From Oscillospiraceae bacterium (GTDB lineage Bacteria; Bacillota; Clostridia; Oscillospirales; Acutalibacteraceae): a stretch of 64,000 nt of DNA. Both the position numbers and the translations under genes were made by a program. This document shows, piece by piece, positions 34,261-43,207 of this stretch. Location: contig SVQC01000005.1 of assembly GCA_015065585.1 (NCBI GenBank), forward strand, positions 1 to 64,000, read 5' to 3'. Under the pieces are notes generated by a model that worked only from the letters and a program-made list of their open reading frames with translations, had not been told where the DNA came from and made no database searches. Within the stretch, counting starts at the first letter, position 1, and each line of letters opens with the position of its first letter.

Positions 34261-36231
34261 GTGAATTCTTTGCCCTTTGCAAAAAAACGCCACACACGTT
34301 TTAACGCTCTCGCCTTGGTGCTTTGTGTAATTTTTATTATCTGTACACTCAGAACCTGTCACTTAAGCGTTGTTAAAGCCAATAAATATTTAAGCACCGA
34401 CGGCGTTACCACCCGTACTGCCGTGCTAAAAGCTCCCAGAGGCGAAATACTTGATAATGCAGGCAGAGAAATTGCCGTTAACCGTGAGGGCTATAACATA
34501 ATATTTAACCGCGCTTATATTGATTTTGATTCTATAAACGATACCATTTTAACTTTATGTGATTATCTTACCACAAAAGATACTCCTTGGGAGGATAAGC
34601 TTCCTCTCACCAAAACAGCGCCCTATAGCTTTACCGATGAAGTTAGCGAAAGGTTTCTTACCTCTATCGGTCTTGCTCACTACGCTACAAGCGAAAACGT
34701 TTTCGCAAAGCTTATTGATACCTACAAATTAGAGGGCTATACCGAAAGTCAGGCGCGTACCATAATGGGCGTAAGATACACTATGGTTTATTCTGATTTT
34801 TCTATTGCCAATCCTTATATTTTTGCCGAGGACGTACCCACCGAGGTTATGCAGAAGGTGAGCGAAAGCGGATTTTTACTCAAAGGCGTCACGGTTGAAA
34901 CCGCCCATTTCAGAGAATATGTGGACTCCGACCTTGCTCCGCATCTTATTGGTACCGTAGGCTCTATCTACGCTGAACAATGGGAAGAGCTTAAAGCCAA
35001 GGGTTATTCCTACAGCGACAAGGTTGGTAAAAGCGGAATAGAAGCCTATGCTGAAGATGTACTTCGTGGTATTGACGGCGAAATAACATACTATATAGAT
35101 GCCGACGGCGTAATTATCGGCAGTGAGGTTACCAAGGAGCCTATTGCGGGAAAAACCGTTATGCTGACCCTTGACAAAGCCATTCAGGACAACACTCAAA
35201 GTGCTTTAAAGCAGGTTATTGATGACCTTAACGGCAAGGGCGGTAAATGTACCGGCGGCGCGGCAGTTGTTATGAACGTTAAAACGGGAGAAATTTTTGC
35301 TTCGGCAAACTATCCCACCTACGATATGAAGGATTATATGGAAAATTATAACGCTATTTTAAACGCCCCCAACAATCCTCTTATCAACCGCGCTTTTCAG
35401 GGCATTTATCCTATAGGCTCCACCATTAAACCTATCGTAGCTATTGCAGGTATTGACAACAATCTTGTAACCGCTACCGAAAATATCCGCTGTGTTCATA
35501 CCTATTATCATTTTTCCGACTATACCCCATCCTGTATGGGTACTCACGGTCTTATAAGTCTTAACCGCGCCCTTGCAAAATCCTGCAACTACTACTTCTT
35601 TGAGGTTGGTACCCGTGTTGGCGCAACAAAGCTCACCAATTATTTTACTGAATTCGGTCTTGGTGTTAAAACCGGTGTTGAGATTTATGACAGCGCCGGT
35701 CTTCTTGCCGAAGTTGCCGACGGAAGCGGTGACACCTTACAGATTTCTATAGGTCAGAAAAACGCCTTTACCCCATTACAGCTTGCGGTTTATACCTCTA
35801 CCCTTGCAAACGGAGGTACACGCTTTAGAGCAAGTCTTATAGATAAAATTGTTTCCTACGACCTTAAAACCATACATGAGGACAGCAAGGGCGAGGCACT
35901 CAACACCGTTAAAATCAATCCCTCCACCCTTGACAGCGTAAAGCAGGGTATGCTTTCGGTTACGGTTGACGGTACGGGTAGTTCCGTTTTCGGTAGCTAT
36001 CCCATTAAGGTTGGCGGTAAAACCGGTACTTCTCAGAACCAAGGTATTGACCACAGTATATTCGTCGCCTTCGCGCCTTTTGAAAATCCCGAAATTGCTA
36101 TTGCCGTTGTCCTTGAACACGGTAACTCCGGCTTTGCGGCAGGCTCGGTTGTAAAGGCGGCATTAGACGCTTATTTCTTCTCTCAGGAAACCACCTTGGA
36201 CACCCTGCCCCCCTACTCCGTTTTACCCTAA
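34261..36231 (+). CDS. mrdA: Penicillin-binding protein 2 (elongation transpeptidase)
   Basis: 656 aa. One membrane helix (about 15-33), a dimerisation domain, and a transpeptidase domain with the active-site S387-T-I-K, S441-C-N and K587-T-G. Cross-links peptidoglycan during side-wall growth. The called GTG (34261) overlaps its Shine-Dalgarno AAAGGCGGTGA. The TTG nine bases later has the usual spacing and may be the true start. Downstream of mreBCD, as in most rods; rodA is not in this window. Confidence 0.94.
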   Translation: MNSLPFAKKRHTRFNALALVLCVIFIICTLRTCHLSVVKANKYLSTDGVTTRTAVLKAPRGEILDNAGREIAVNREGYNIIFNRAYIDFDSINDTILTLCDYLTTKDTPWEDKLPLTKTAPYSFTDEVSERFLTSIGLAHYATSENVFAKLIDTYKLEGYTESQARTIMGVRYTMVYSDFSIANPYIFAEDVPTEVMQKVSESGFLLKGVTVETAHFREYVDSDLAPHLIGTVGSIYAEQWEELKAKGYSYSDKVGKSGIEAYAEDVLRGIDGEITYYIDADGVIIGSEVTKEPIAGKTVMLTLDKAIQDNTQSALKQVIDDLNGKGGKCTGGAAVVMNVKTGEIFASANYPTYDMKDYMENYNAILNAPNNPLINRAFQGIYPIGSTIKPIVAIAGIDNNLVTATENIRCVHTYYHFSDYTPSCMGTHGLISLNRALAKSCNYYFFEVGTRVGATKLTNYFTEFGLGVKTGVEIYDSAGLLAEVADGSGDTLQISIGQKNAFTPLQLAVYTSTLANGGTRFRASLIDKIVSYDLKTIHEDSKGEALNTVKINPSTLDSVKQGMLSVTVDGTGSSVFGSYPIKVGGKTGTSQNQGIDHSIFVAFAPFENPEIAIAVVLEHGNSGFAAGSVVKAALDAYFFSQETTLDTLPPYSVLP

Positions 36232-36314
36232 TATATATTAGGTATTAATTGACAATAAAAAAACATTATGATATACTATCTTTGCTAAAATCCACCGAGG
36301 AGGTGTCGGTAAAA

Positions 36315-37049
36315 ATGAATAATCTTTTCGCCGTCACTTCGGGCAAAGGCGGCGTTGGTAAATCTACGGTTGCCTCAAGTCTTGCAGGCGCAGCAGAAAT
36401 GCTTGGAAAAAAAACCCTGCTTATTGACCTTGACGAAGGGCTTCGCTGTCTTGATATGATGCTCTCTATGAGCGAATCAATCGTCCTTGATTTATCTGAC
36501 GCATTTAACGGTCACGATATCAATCACGCTATTTATCCCGTTCCCTCTCATCCTCTCCTTTATTTGCTACCTGCCCCTGCCTTTTACGGCAGAATTGACG
36601 AAGGGGCTTTCGGCGAGTTTATAAGAGAATCGGTTTCTCATTTTGATATTGTTATTGTGGACTTTCCCGCCGGTATTGATTTAAGGCTTTATAAACAGCT
36701 TCCCGATACAACCCGTTTTCTGACGGTTTGCAATCCCGACCCTGTAAGTGTCCGTGACGCCTCTGTGGTATCCGACCGACTATCTGAAATTGGAAAGACC
36801 GATAACCGTCTGATTTTAAACCGTTTTTGTATGGATTACATAAAAAGCGGTGTATATAAAGGCATTGACGATATAATCGACTTGTCCAGAATCCGTCTTG
36901 CCGGTGTTGTTCCCACCGATAATCAGATTTTACTCGCTCAGGCAAAGGGAAAGCTAATAAAACGCGGAAAAGCGGCTAAATCCTTTACCCGCATTATGAA
37001 AAGGCTTTTAGGGGAAGATATCCCTCTTCCAAAACCCAAAAAAATATAA
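36315..37049 (+). CDS. minD: MinD-like septum-site/partition ATPase
   Basis: 244 aa from ATG 36315, which is preceded by GAGGAGGTG; an upstream frame extension lacks a binding site. Deviant Walker A TSGKGGVGKSTV (about 8-19), VIVDFPAGID (about 110) and LNRF. The C-terminus FTRIMKRLLG could be the amphipathic membrane-targeting helix. Probably positions division or a cell-pole function. No minC or minE is next to it, so naming is provisional; a more general ParA/MinD ATPase is possible. Confidence 0.8.
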   Translation: MNNLFAVTSGKGGVGKSTVASSLAGAAEMLGKKTLLIDLDEGLRCLDMMLSMSESIVLDLSDAFNGHDINHAIYPVPSHPLLYLLPAPAFYGRIDEGAFGEFIRESVSHFDIVIVDFPAGIDLRLYKQLPDTTRFLTVCNPDPVSVRDASVVSDRLSEIGKTDNRLILNRFCMDYIKSGVYKGIDDIIDLSRIRLAGVVPTDNQILLAQAKGKLIKRGKAAKSFTRIMKRLLGEDIPLPKPKKI

Positions 37050-37083
37050 CTTGTTTACTACCTTACGAAAGGATGTATAAAAT

Positions 37084-37485
37084 ATGAACATTGCCCTGAT
37101 TGCACACGACGCCAAAAAAGAACTGATGGTTCAGTTCTGTATCGCTTACTGCGGTATACTTTCCCGCCACACCCTGCTTGCCACCGGCGCCACCGGAAAA
37201 ACGGTTTCCGAAGCAACAGGTCTTGAAATCATCCGCTTTTTAGGCGGTAATCAAGGCGGAAGTCAGCAAATCGGCTCCCGTATAGGCTGTGACGAAATAG
37301 ACCTTCTTCTCTATTTCCGCGACCCCCTTAATCCCAAACCCCATGAGCCTGACGAGTCATCACTTCTTCGCCTTTGCGATGTCCATAATATCCCCGTTGC
37401 CACCAATATTGCTACTGCCGAGGTTCTTATCCACGGTCTTGAACGCGGCGACCTTGACTGGCGTGAGTATGTAAAACAGCATTGA
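37084..37485 (+). CDS. mgsA: Methylglyoxal synthase
   Basis: 133 aa. Converts dihydroxyacetone phosphate to methylglyoxal and phosphate, a relief valve for sugar-phosphate excess. [12 protein letters not shown] start, LATGATGK phosphate site, [11 protein letters not shown] and the catalytic Asp region in [12 protein letters not shown]. Full length for the family. Following minD in the shape operon, an arrangement often seen in Clostridia. Confidence 0.95.
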   Translation: MNIALIAHDAKKELMVQFCIAYCGILSRHTLLATGATGKTVSEATGLEIIRFLGGNQGGSQQIGSRIGCDEIDLLLYFRDPLNPKPHEPDESSLLRLCDVHNIPVATNIATAEVLIHGLERGDLDWREYVKQH

Positions 37486-37490
37486 TATCT

Positions 37491-37518
37491 GGCTGTCCTG
37501 CCGAAAGTCAGGACAGCC
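37491..37518 (+). other. Intercistronic hairpin between mgsA and hisS
   Basis: Stem GGCTGTCCTG/CAGGACAGCC with an 8-nt loop, followed by GCTTTGCATAAAAAAA. No T run, so it is more likely an RNA-stability or processing element, or a weak terminator, than a strong intrinsic terminator. Confidence 0.6.
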
Positions 37519-37556
37519 GCTTTGCATAAAAAAATACACCCGATTGGAGAAAAAAT

Positions 37557-38816
37557 ATGAGCGAAATCAATCGTGCGGTAAAAGGCACAAACGATGTACT
37601 GCCCGAAGACAGTTATAAATGGCAGTATATTGAGGATAAAATGTTAAAAACTGCCGCCCTTTACGGCTTTAAAGAAATCCGTGTTCCCGTTTTTGAGCAT
37701 ACCGAGGTTTTTAAAAGAAGCGTTGGCGACACTACCGACGTCGTTCAAAAGGAAATGTATACCTTTGATGACAAGGGCGGAAGAAGTATTACTCTACGTC
37801 CCGAGCTTACGGCAGGTGTTATAAGAAGCGTTATTGAAAACGGACTTTATAATCAGAGTCTTCCTCAGAAGGTTTGCTATATCGGCGGATGCTACCGTTA
37901 CGAAAAGCCTCAGGCAGGCAGACTCAGAGAATTTCATCAGTTCGGTGTTGAATGTATCGGCGCTGCTGCCCCTGCTGCTGACGCTGAGGTTATTGCTCTT
38001 GCTCAGAACATATTAACCTCTATCGGAATTGAAGGTCTTTCTCTTGAGGTTAACTCCATTGGCTGTCCTACCTGCAGAAGTAAATATCATGAAGCTCTGA
38101 AAGCATATTTTGAAAGCAAAAAGGAAAACCTTTGTGATACCTGTAAAGAACGCCTTGACAGAAATCCGATGCGAATTCTTGACTGCAAGTCTCCTGTTTG
38201 CAAGGATATTGCAAAGGATGCTCCCGTAATGCTTGACTTTCTTTGCGAAGAATGTGGTGAGCATTTTGAAACCGTTAAGACTCTTCTTTCCGAAATGGGA
38301 ATTGAATATACGGTTAATCCCACTATCGTACGCGGTCTTGATTATTACACCCGCACCGTTTTTGAATTTGTCAGTGGTGATATCGGCGCTCAGTCCACCG
38401 TTTGCGGCGGCGGCCGTTATGACAGGCTTATGGAGCAGATGGGCGCTCCCGCTACTGCCTCCCTCGGTTTTGCAATGGGTATTGAAAGACTTCTTATGGT
38501 TCTTGAAAACACCGGCAAAGACCTTGGTAGCAAGCCTGTTTGCGATATTTATATTGCGCCAATGGGCGAAAATGCGCTTAAAAAGGCTTCCTCCCTTTGC
38601 TCTACTCTCAGAAAAGAAGGCTTTTCAGCTCAAACCGACATTTGCGGCAGAGGACTTAAAGCGCAGATGCGCTATGCTAACAAAATCGGCGCTTCATACA
38701 GCGTTGTTCTAGGGGATAACGAACTTGAAACGGAAATTATCCGCCTTAAAAATATGGAAAACGGCGAGGAAAAAGAAATAAATATAAACTCTCTCGCCGA
38801 GGCTTTAAGAAAGTAA
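37557..38816 (+). CDS. hisS: Histidyl-tRNA synthetase
   Basis: 419 aa class II synthetase. Motif 1-type AVKGTNDVLPEDSYKW, RPELTAGVIR, motif 2 YRYEKPQAGRLREFHQFGVE, the histidine-specific GGGRYDRL and LGFAMGIERL motif 3, and a C-terminal anticodon-binding domain. GGAGAA upstream. 9 nt before aspS; the hisS-aspS pair is common in Firmicutes. Confidence 0.96.
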   Translation: MSEINRAVKGTNDVLPEDSYKWQYIEDKMLKTAALYGFKEIRVPVFEHTEVFKRSVGDTTDVVQKEMYTFDDKGGRSITLRPELTAGVIRSVIENGLYNQSLPQKVCYIGGCYRYEKPQAGRLREFHQFGVECIGAAAPAADAEVIALAQNILTSIGIEGLSLEVNSIGCPTCRSKYHEALKAYFESKKENLCDTCKERLDRNPMRILDCKSPVCKDIAKDAPVMLDFLCEECGEHFETVKTLLSEMGIEYTVNPTIVRGLDYYTRTVFEFVSGDIGAQSTVCGGGRYDRLMEQMGAPATASLGFAMGIERLLMVLENTGKDLGSKPVCDIYIAPMGENALKKASSLCSTLRKEGFSAQTDICGRGLKAQMRYANKIGASYSVVLGDNELETEIIRLKNMENGEEKEININSLAEALRK

Positions 38817-38825
38817 GGTATTGTT

Positions 38826-40607
38826 ATGGCACTTGACAGAATGGACTCACTGAAGCGCACTCATTATTGCGCCAACCTTTCTACCGAGGATATCGGCAAG
38901 GAGGTTGTTGTTTGCGGTTGGACTCAAAGACAAAGAGATTTAGGCGGTCTTATCTTTATTGATTTAAGAGACAGAACCGGCATTATTCAATTAGCCTTTG
39001 ACGACAACACCGACAAGGAAATTTTTGAAAAGGCTTTTACTGTTCGAAGTGAATTCGTGCTTATGGCGCAGGGAAAGGTTCGCCGTCGTTCCTCAGTAAA
39101 CAAGGATATCCCTACCGGCGAAATTGAAATAGAGGTTACCACTCTTAAAATTCTCGGTAAGGCTGAAACTCCTCCCTTTGACATTAGTGACGATACCAAG
39201 GCTAACGAGGAGCTTCGTCTTAAATACCGTTATCTTGACCTTCGCCGCAGCAAATTGCAAAAAAACATTATGACCCGTCACCGTATCGCAAAACTTACCC
39301 GCGATTACTTTGACGAAAACGGTTTTCTTGAAATTGAAACCCCGACCCTTATAAAATCCACCCCCGAGGGCGCCAGAGACTATCTCGTTCCCTCCCGTAT
39401 CCATCACGGAAGCTTTTATGCTCTGCCTCAGTCTCCTCAGCTTTACAAACAGCTTTTAATGCTTTCCGGCTTTGACCGCTACGTTCAGCTTGCCCGTTGC
39501 TACAGAGACGAGGACCTGCGCGCCGACCGTCAGCCCGAGTTCACTCAGATTGACGTTGAAATGTCCTTTGTTACCATGGAGGATATTTTCGAGGTTGCCG
39601 AGGGATATATGAAGCGTCTTTTCGGTGAAATTTTAGGTGTAGAGCTTACTTTACCTTTAAAAAGACTTAAATTTAACGACGCTATGGAGCAATACGGCTC
39701 AGACAAGCCTGACATACGTTTTGATATGAATCTTATCGACCTTTCCGATACCGTTAAGGATTGCGGTTTCTCGGTATTTGCTGATACCGTTAAAAACGGC
39801 GGTACCGTCAGAGCTATTTGTGCTAAGGGCGGCGCTTCGGTTTATACCCGCAAAGAAATTGACAAGCTTACCGAGGAAGCCAAGGGTATGGGAGCTAAAG
39901 GTCTTGCCTTTATCCGCTATGCCGAAGAAACTCCTACCTGCGCTTTTTCTAAATTCTTAAGCGAAGACGAGTTTAAGGCTATCCTTGATAAAACCGGCTG
40001 TGTGCAGGGCGACGTAGTATTTATTATTGCTGATAAAAAGCGTCTTGCTTTATCGGTTCTCGGCAACCTGCGTCTTACCGTTGCAAAGCGTCTTGATATT
40101 ATACCCAACACCTTTGCACCTTTGTGGATAACCGAATTCCCCTTCTTTGAATATAACGAGGATACAGGCAACTGGGATGCTATGCATCACCCCTTTACCT
40201 CCCCCCTCGATGAATGTATCCCCTATCTTGAAAGTGAGCCTGACAAGGTTTATGCAAAGGCTTACGACCTTGTTATGAACGGCATTGAGCTTTCTTCGGG
40301 TTCTATCCGTATTACCGACCCAGAGCTACAGACCCAGATGTTTAAGGCTCTGGGACTAAGCGAGGAAGAAGCCCACGAAAAATTCGGTTTCCTTACCGAT
40401 GCTTTCCGTTTCGGCGCACCTCCCCACGGCGGTCTTGCTATCGGTCTTGACAGAATTTGTATGCTTCTAACCGACAGCGACAGCCTACGTGACGTTGTAG
40501 CCTTCCCCAAGGTTTCTAACTCAAGCGAGCTTATGTCGGGTGCTCCCGCCGCTGTTGATGAAACACAGTTAAGAGATTTGGCAATATCCGTAATTAATAA
40601 AGAATAA
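38826..40607 (+). CDS. aspS: Aspartyl-tRNA synthetase
   Basis: 593 aa, bacterial type. N-terminal OB anticodon domain (CGWTQRQRDLGGLIFIDLRDRTGI), class II core with ETPTLIKSTPEGARD and FTQIDVEMSF, a GAD insertion, and motif 3 GLAIGLDRICMLL. Last gene of the polA-to-aspS run, closed by the terminator at 40623-40656. Discriminating versus non-discriminating type cannot be decided by eye. Confidence 0.96.
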   Translation: MALDRMDSLKRTHYCANLSTEDIGKEVVVCGWTQRQRDLGGLIFIDLRDRTGIIQLAFDDNTDKEIFEKAFTVRSEFVLMAQGKVRRRSSVNKDIPTGEIEIEVTTLKILGKAETPPFDISDDTKANEELRLKYRYLDLRRSKLQKNIMTRHRIAKLTRDYFDENGFLEIETPTLIKSTPEGARDYLVPSRIHHGSFYALPQSPQLYKQLLMLSGFDRYVQLARCYRDEDLRADRQPEFTQIDVEMSFVTMEDIFEVAEGYMKRLFGEILGVELTLPLKRLKFNDAMEQYGSDKPDIRFDMNLIDLSDTVKDCGFSVFADTVKNGGTVRAICAKGGASVYTRKEIDKLTEEAKGMGAKGLAFIRYAEETPTCAFSKFLSEDEFKAILDKTGCVQGDVVFIIADKKRLALSVLGNLRLTVAKRLDIIPNTFAPLWITEFPFFEYNEDTGNWDAMHHPFTSPLDECIPYLESEPDKVYAKAYDLVMNGIELSSGSIRITDPELQTQMFKALGLSEEEAHEKFGFLTDAFRFGAPPHGGLAIGLDRICMLLTDSDSLRDVVAFPKVSNSSELMSGAPAAVDETQLRDLAISVINKE

Positions 40608-40622
40608 CGCATAAATATTTAC

Positions 40623-40656
40623 AAGACATCTTCTTTTTAGAAGATGTCTTTTTTTA
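40623..40656 (+). terminator. Terminator of aspS
   Basis: Stem AAGACATCTTCT/AGAAGATGTCTT, 4-nt loop, then TTTTT. Confidence 0.9.
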
Positions 40657-40735
40657 TGCACAGTAAGGTTATGAACAATAAAAATCCCTATTTTTCGCGG
40701 TTTTTTGCAGTTTTTAGGGGTAGTTATAAATGTTA

Positions 40736-40775
40736 TGCACCGAGTTATACACATTTTGCTCGGTGCATTTTTATT
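40736..40775 (+). terminator. Second terminator-like hairpin upstream of the phage cassette
   Basis: Stem TGCACCGAG/CTCGGTGCA with a 14-nt loop, then TTTTTATTT. The loop contains TTATACACA, a DnaA-box-like nonamer. It insulates the cassette from aspS or ends a short transcript. The rest of 40657-40857 shows no clear sigma-A promoter and no convincing gene. Confidence 0.65.
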
Positions 40776-40857
40776 TCCTTTTCTTTCTCAAATGTCGGTG
40801 AATGTCGCAAAAATCATCAATATACTTTGCCTGCAAAACCGAGAAGGAATGTGATTT

Positions 40858-41124
40858 ATGAAAAGTGAAAACCTAAAAAACGAAATGTTACAGTTACTTT
40901 CTCAGTCCTTGCCACAGGAGGAAAAATCCTCGCTTAAAGAGGAGGGTTTTAAATTTAAGAACCCCACAAGAACCTCCTGCATTGTTGCGGCTTTATACAG
41001 AAAAGCCGCCGGCGGCGATATGTCGGCAATAAAAGAAATACTAAACATTATTTCTGACAGCGCCGCCGAAAAATGCGACGGGGAGGTGACCATTATAGAC
41101 GATGTACGAAATAAAGGTAGCTGA
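40858..41124 (+). CDS. Small terminase-like phage protein
   Basis: 88 aa. Helical and charged, with the stretch NPTRTSCIVAALYRKAAGGDMSAIKEI resembling the short DNA-binding or assembly part of small terminase/DUF5681-type proteins. Position directly before the large terminase, overlapping it by 23 nt, supports a packaging role. Shorter than usual small terminase subunits, so the DNA-recognition domain could be reduced. GAAGGAATGTG precedes the ATG. Confidence 0.6.
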   Translation: MKSENLKNEMLQLLSQSLPQEEKSSLKEEGFKFKNPTRTSCIVAALYRKAAGGDMSAIKEILNIISDSAAEKCDGEVTIIDDVRNKGS

Positions 41125-42376
41125 CCTTATAGGTAAGGGCTATGACGATTTCTGGAACTGCGAAAAACGATACCGTGTCCTTAAAGGCGGTAAGGGCAGT
41201 AAAAAATCCAGCGTTACCGCCCTTAATCTTATCTATCGCCTTATGAAATATCCGAAGTCTAATCTTTTGGTAATCCGCGCGGTAATGAACACCCACAGAA
41301 ATTCTACCTTTGCGGTTCTTTCGTGGGCGCAAAAACAACTAAGGGTCGAAAAACTATGGAGTAACAGCCTATCAAATATGGAAATGACCTATCTTCCTAC
41401 GGGACAGAAAATTATTTTCAGAGGGACCGACGATGTACTGAAGCTTGCGGGATTAACCGTTGACACAGGTTACATTAACTTTGTGTGGATTGAAGAAGCC
41501 TTCGAGATTACTAAGGAGGAGGATTTTGACAAGCTTGACCTTACAGTCCCCCGCGGAAAGCTTTCTGACGGTCTTTTTAAGCAGACCACAATAACCTTTA
41601 ATCCGTGGAGCAGTGAGCATTGGCTGAAACGAAGATTTTTTGACATTGAGAGCGACTCAGCCCAAGTTTTTACCACTAATTATTTGTGCAACGAATTCCT
41701 TGATGATACCGACCGACTTGTTTTCGAGCGTATGAAAAAAAACAATGCAAGAAAATATGCCGTTGCCGGTCTTGGTGAATGGGGAGTTGCAGAAGGACTT
41801 GTTTTTGAAAACTGGTCGGTAGAGCACCGGAAAATCACCTCAAACGGTACTTGGAAAGCCTTTTTTGGACTTGATTACGGCTACACCAATGACCCCACCG
41901 CCTTTATTGCCTTTTATGTTAACCCTAAAACTATGGAAATACATATTTTTGACGAGTTTTATAAAACGCGAATGTTAAACTCGGATATCGCGAGGGAAAT
42001 AAAGAAGCGAGGTTTTTCAAAGGAAAGAATACGAGCCGATTCTGCCGAACCTAAATCAAACGAGGACCTTCGCCGAATGGGCATCTCCCGAATCTTGCCT
42101 GCTTCAAAAGGCGCAGACAGTATACTGAACGGTATTTCAAGAATAAGCGAATATAAAATTACCGTTGAACCCCACTGCATTCACGCGGTAGCCGAGCTTA
42201 ACAGCTACCACTACAAAACTGATGCTAACAGCAATCCGAAAAGGCTCCCCGAGGACAGCGATAATCACCTGATGGACGCTTTAAGGTATGCCTTTGAGGA
42301 CGTTAAATATTTTAAGGAGGATAGCAAGGCTTACTCATACAGTGATAATTCCTTGCTTCTTAAAGAATGGATATAA
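41102..42376 (+). CDS. terL: Phage terminase large subunit
   Basis: 424 aa, PBSX/Terminase_3-type packaging motor. ATPase half: Walker A-like GGKGSKKSS (about residue 28) and Walker B VWIEEAFE (about 128). Nuclease half: GLDYGYTNDPT (about 256), RADSAEPKSNEDL (about 310) and DNHLMDALRY (about 387), the three acidic clusters of the RNase-H fold. All key residues appear present, so the motor may be active. It pumps and cuts DNA into the capsid through the portal. Codon use is like that of the neighbouring host genes. Confidence 0.93.
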   Translation: MYEIKVADLIGKGYDDFWNCEKRYRVLKGGKGSKKSSVTALNLIYRLMKYPKSNLLVIRAVMNTHRNSTFAVLSWAQKQLRVEKLWSNSLSNMEMTYLPTGQKIIFRGTDDVLKLAGLTVDTGYINFVWIEEAFEITKEEDFDKLDLTVPRGKLSDGLFKQTTITFNPWSSEHWLKRRFFDIESDSAQVFTTNYLCNEFLDDTDRLVFERMKKNNARKYAVAGLGEWGVAEGLVFENWSVEHRKITSNGTWKAFFGLDYGYTNDPTAFIAFYVNPKTMEIHIFDEFYKTRMLNSDIAREIKKRGFSKERIRADSAEPKSNEDLRRMGISRILPASKGADSILNGISRISEYKITVEPHCIHAVAELNSYHYKTDANSNPKRLPEDSDNHLMDALRYAFEDVKYFKEDSKAYSYSDNSLLLKEWI

Positions 42377-42582
42377 CAGCTTTAATATTTATTATTGCCC
42401 TTAATATTGCCGCCTTTTTGGTGGGAATTCTTTTGGGAAGACTTTACCGTCTTAATAAAAACCACAGTTTTGGGCGAAAAAAATGTTCAAACACAAAAAA
42501 CGCCGATTGGCTTTTGCTTATGAACTACTATCCCGACGAACCGACAGAAATTCTGTCTTCAAATAAAAATAAAAGGAGATAA
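42367..42582 (+). CDS. Small membrane protein of the phage cassette
   Basis: 71 aa. One N-terminal membrane helix (about residues 4-24) followed by a basic, then polar cytoplasmic tail (ADWLLLMNYYPDEPTEIL). It overlaps terL by 10 nt and ends 2 nt before the scaffold-like gene. No family is recognised. Translation is coupled to terL, so it probably belongs to the cassette. Confidence 0.65.
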   Translation: MDITALIFIIALNIAAFLVGILLGRLYRLNKNHSFGRKKCSNTKNADWLLLMNYYPDEPTEILSSNKNKRR

Positions 42583-42584
42583 AA

Positions 42585-43184
42585 ATGGAAGAAACAAATA
42601 AAATTTTGACGGAAGCCGAAAATCCCGCTTCCGAGGACCCCTTTATTCCTGTTAAGTTTAACAAGGAAACACGAAATCTTACTGTCAGCGAGGCTTCATG
42701 TCTTTCCCAAAAGGGACTCAAGTACGATGCAATTTCTCCACAGTGGGAAAAGCTGAAGCTTTTTGCGAGACAGGAAAATATGAGTACCGCTCAGTTTCTG
42801 GACGCGCTAGAGAAAGAGAGAACACAAAGAAAAACAGAAGAGCTCACACGTCAGTGCGGCGGAAACAGCGATATGGCAAAGCGGATAATGGAACTTGAGG
42901 GAGTAAAAGAGGAGGTTATTCGCGGAGAAAAAGATTTCAAAGAGTATTTTCCCCATAAATCCACCGACTCTCTTCCCTCGGAGGTCCTTGACCGCGTAAA
43001 AGAAAATAACTCCAATCTGCTTGACGAATATCTCAGATATAAGGCAAGAAATGAAAATGTTAAACGCGCAGAGGAAAAACAGCTAAGGGAAAATCTTTTA
43101 AGTTCTGTCGGTTCGCAAAAGGACAGCGGAATTTCCCGCACAGAAGAAAGCCGCGAATTTATACGCGGTATATGGAACTCATAA
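42585..43184 (+). CDS. Phage scaffold-like protein
   Basis: 199 aa, highly charged and mostly helical, with no hydrophobic core sequence. Immediately before the major capsid gene. The N-terminal FNKETRNLTVSEASCLSQKGLKYDAI and following STAQFLDALEKE match the style of tailed-phage scaffolding proteins; the C-terminal half is a long predicted coiled coil (about 95-185). Scaffolds guide capsid assembly and then leave. Assigned mainly on position and composition. AAGGAG is at the ribosome binding site. Confidence 0.7.
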   Translation: MEETNKILTEAENPASEDPFIPVKFNKETRNLTVSEASCLSQKGLKYDAISPQWEKLKLFARQENMSTAQFLDALEKERTQRKTEELTRQCGGNSDMAKRIMELEGVKEEVIRGEKDFKEYFPHKSTDSLPSEVLDRVKENNSNLLDEYLRYKARNENVKRAEEKQLRENLLSSVGSQKDSGISRTEESREFIRGIWNS

Positions 43185-43207
43185 AAACAAAAGGAGATTA
43201 AAAAATT

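Noticed and set aside
40644-40868. 74-aa open frame between aspS and the terminase gene
   Set aside because: It begins inside the aspS terminator and crosses a second hairpin. The peptide is low in structure and there is no Shine-Dalgarno.
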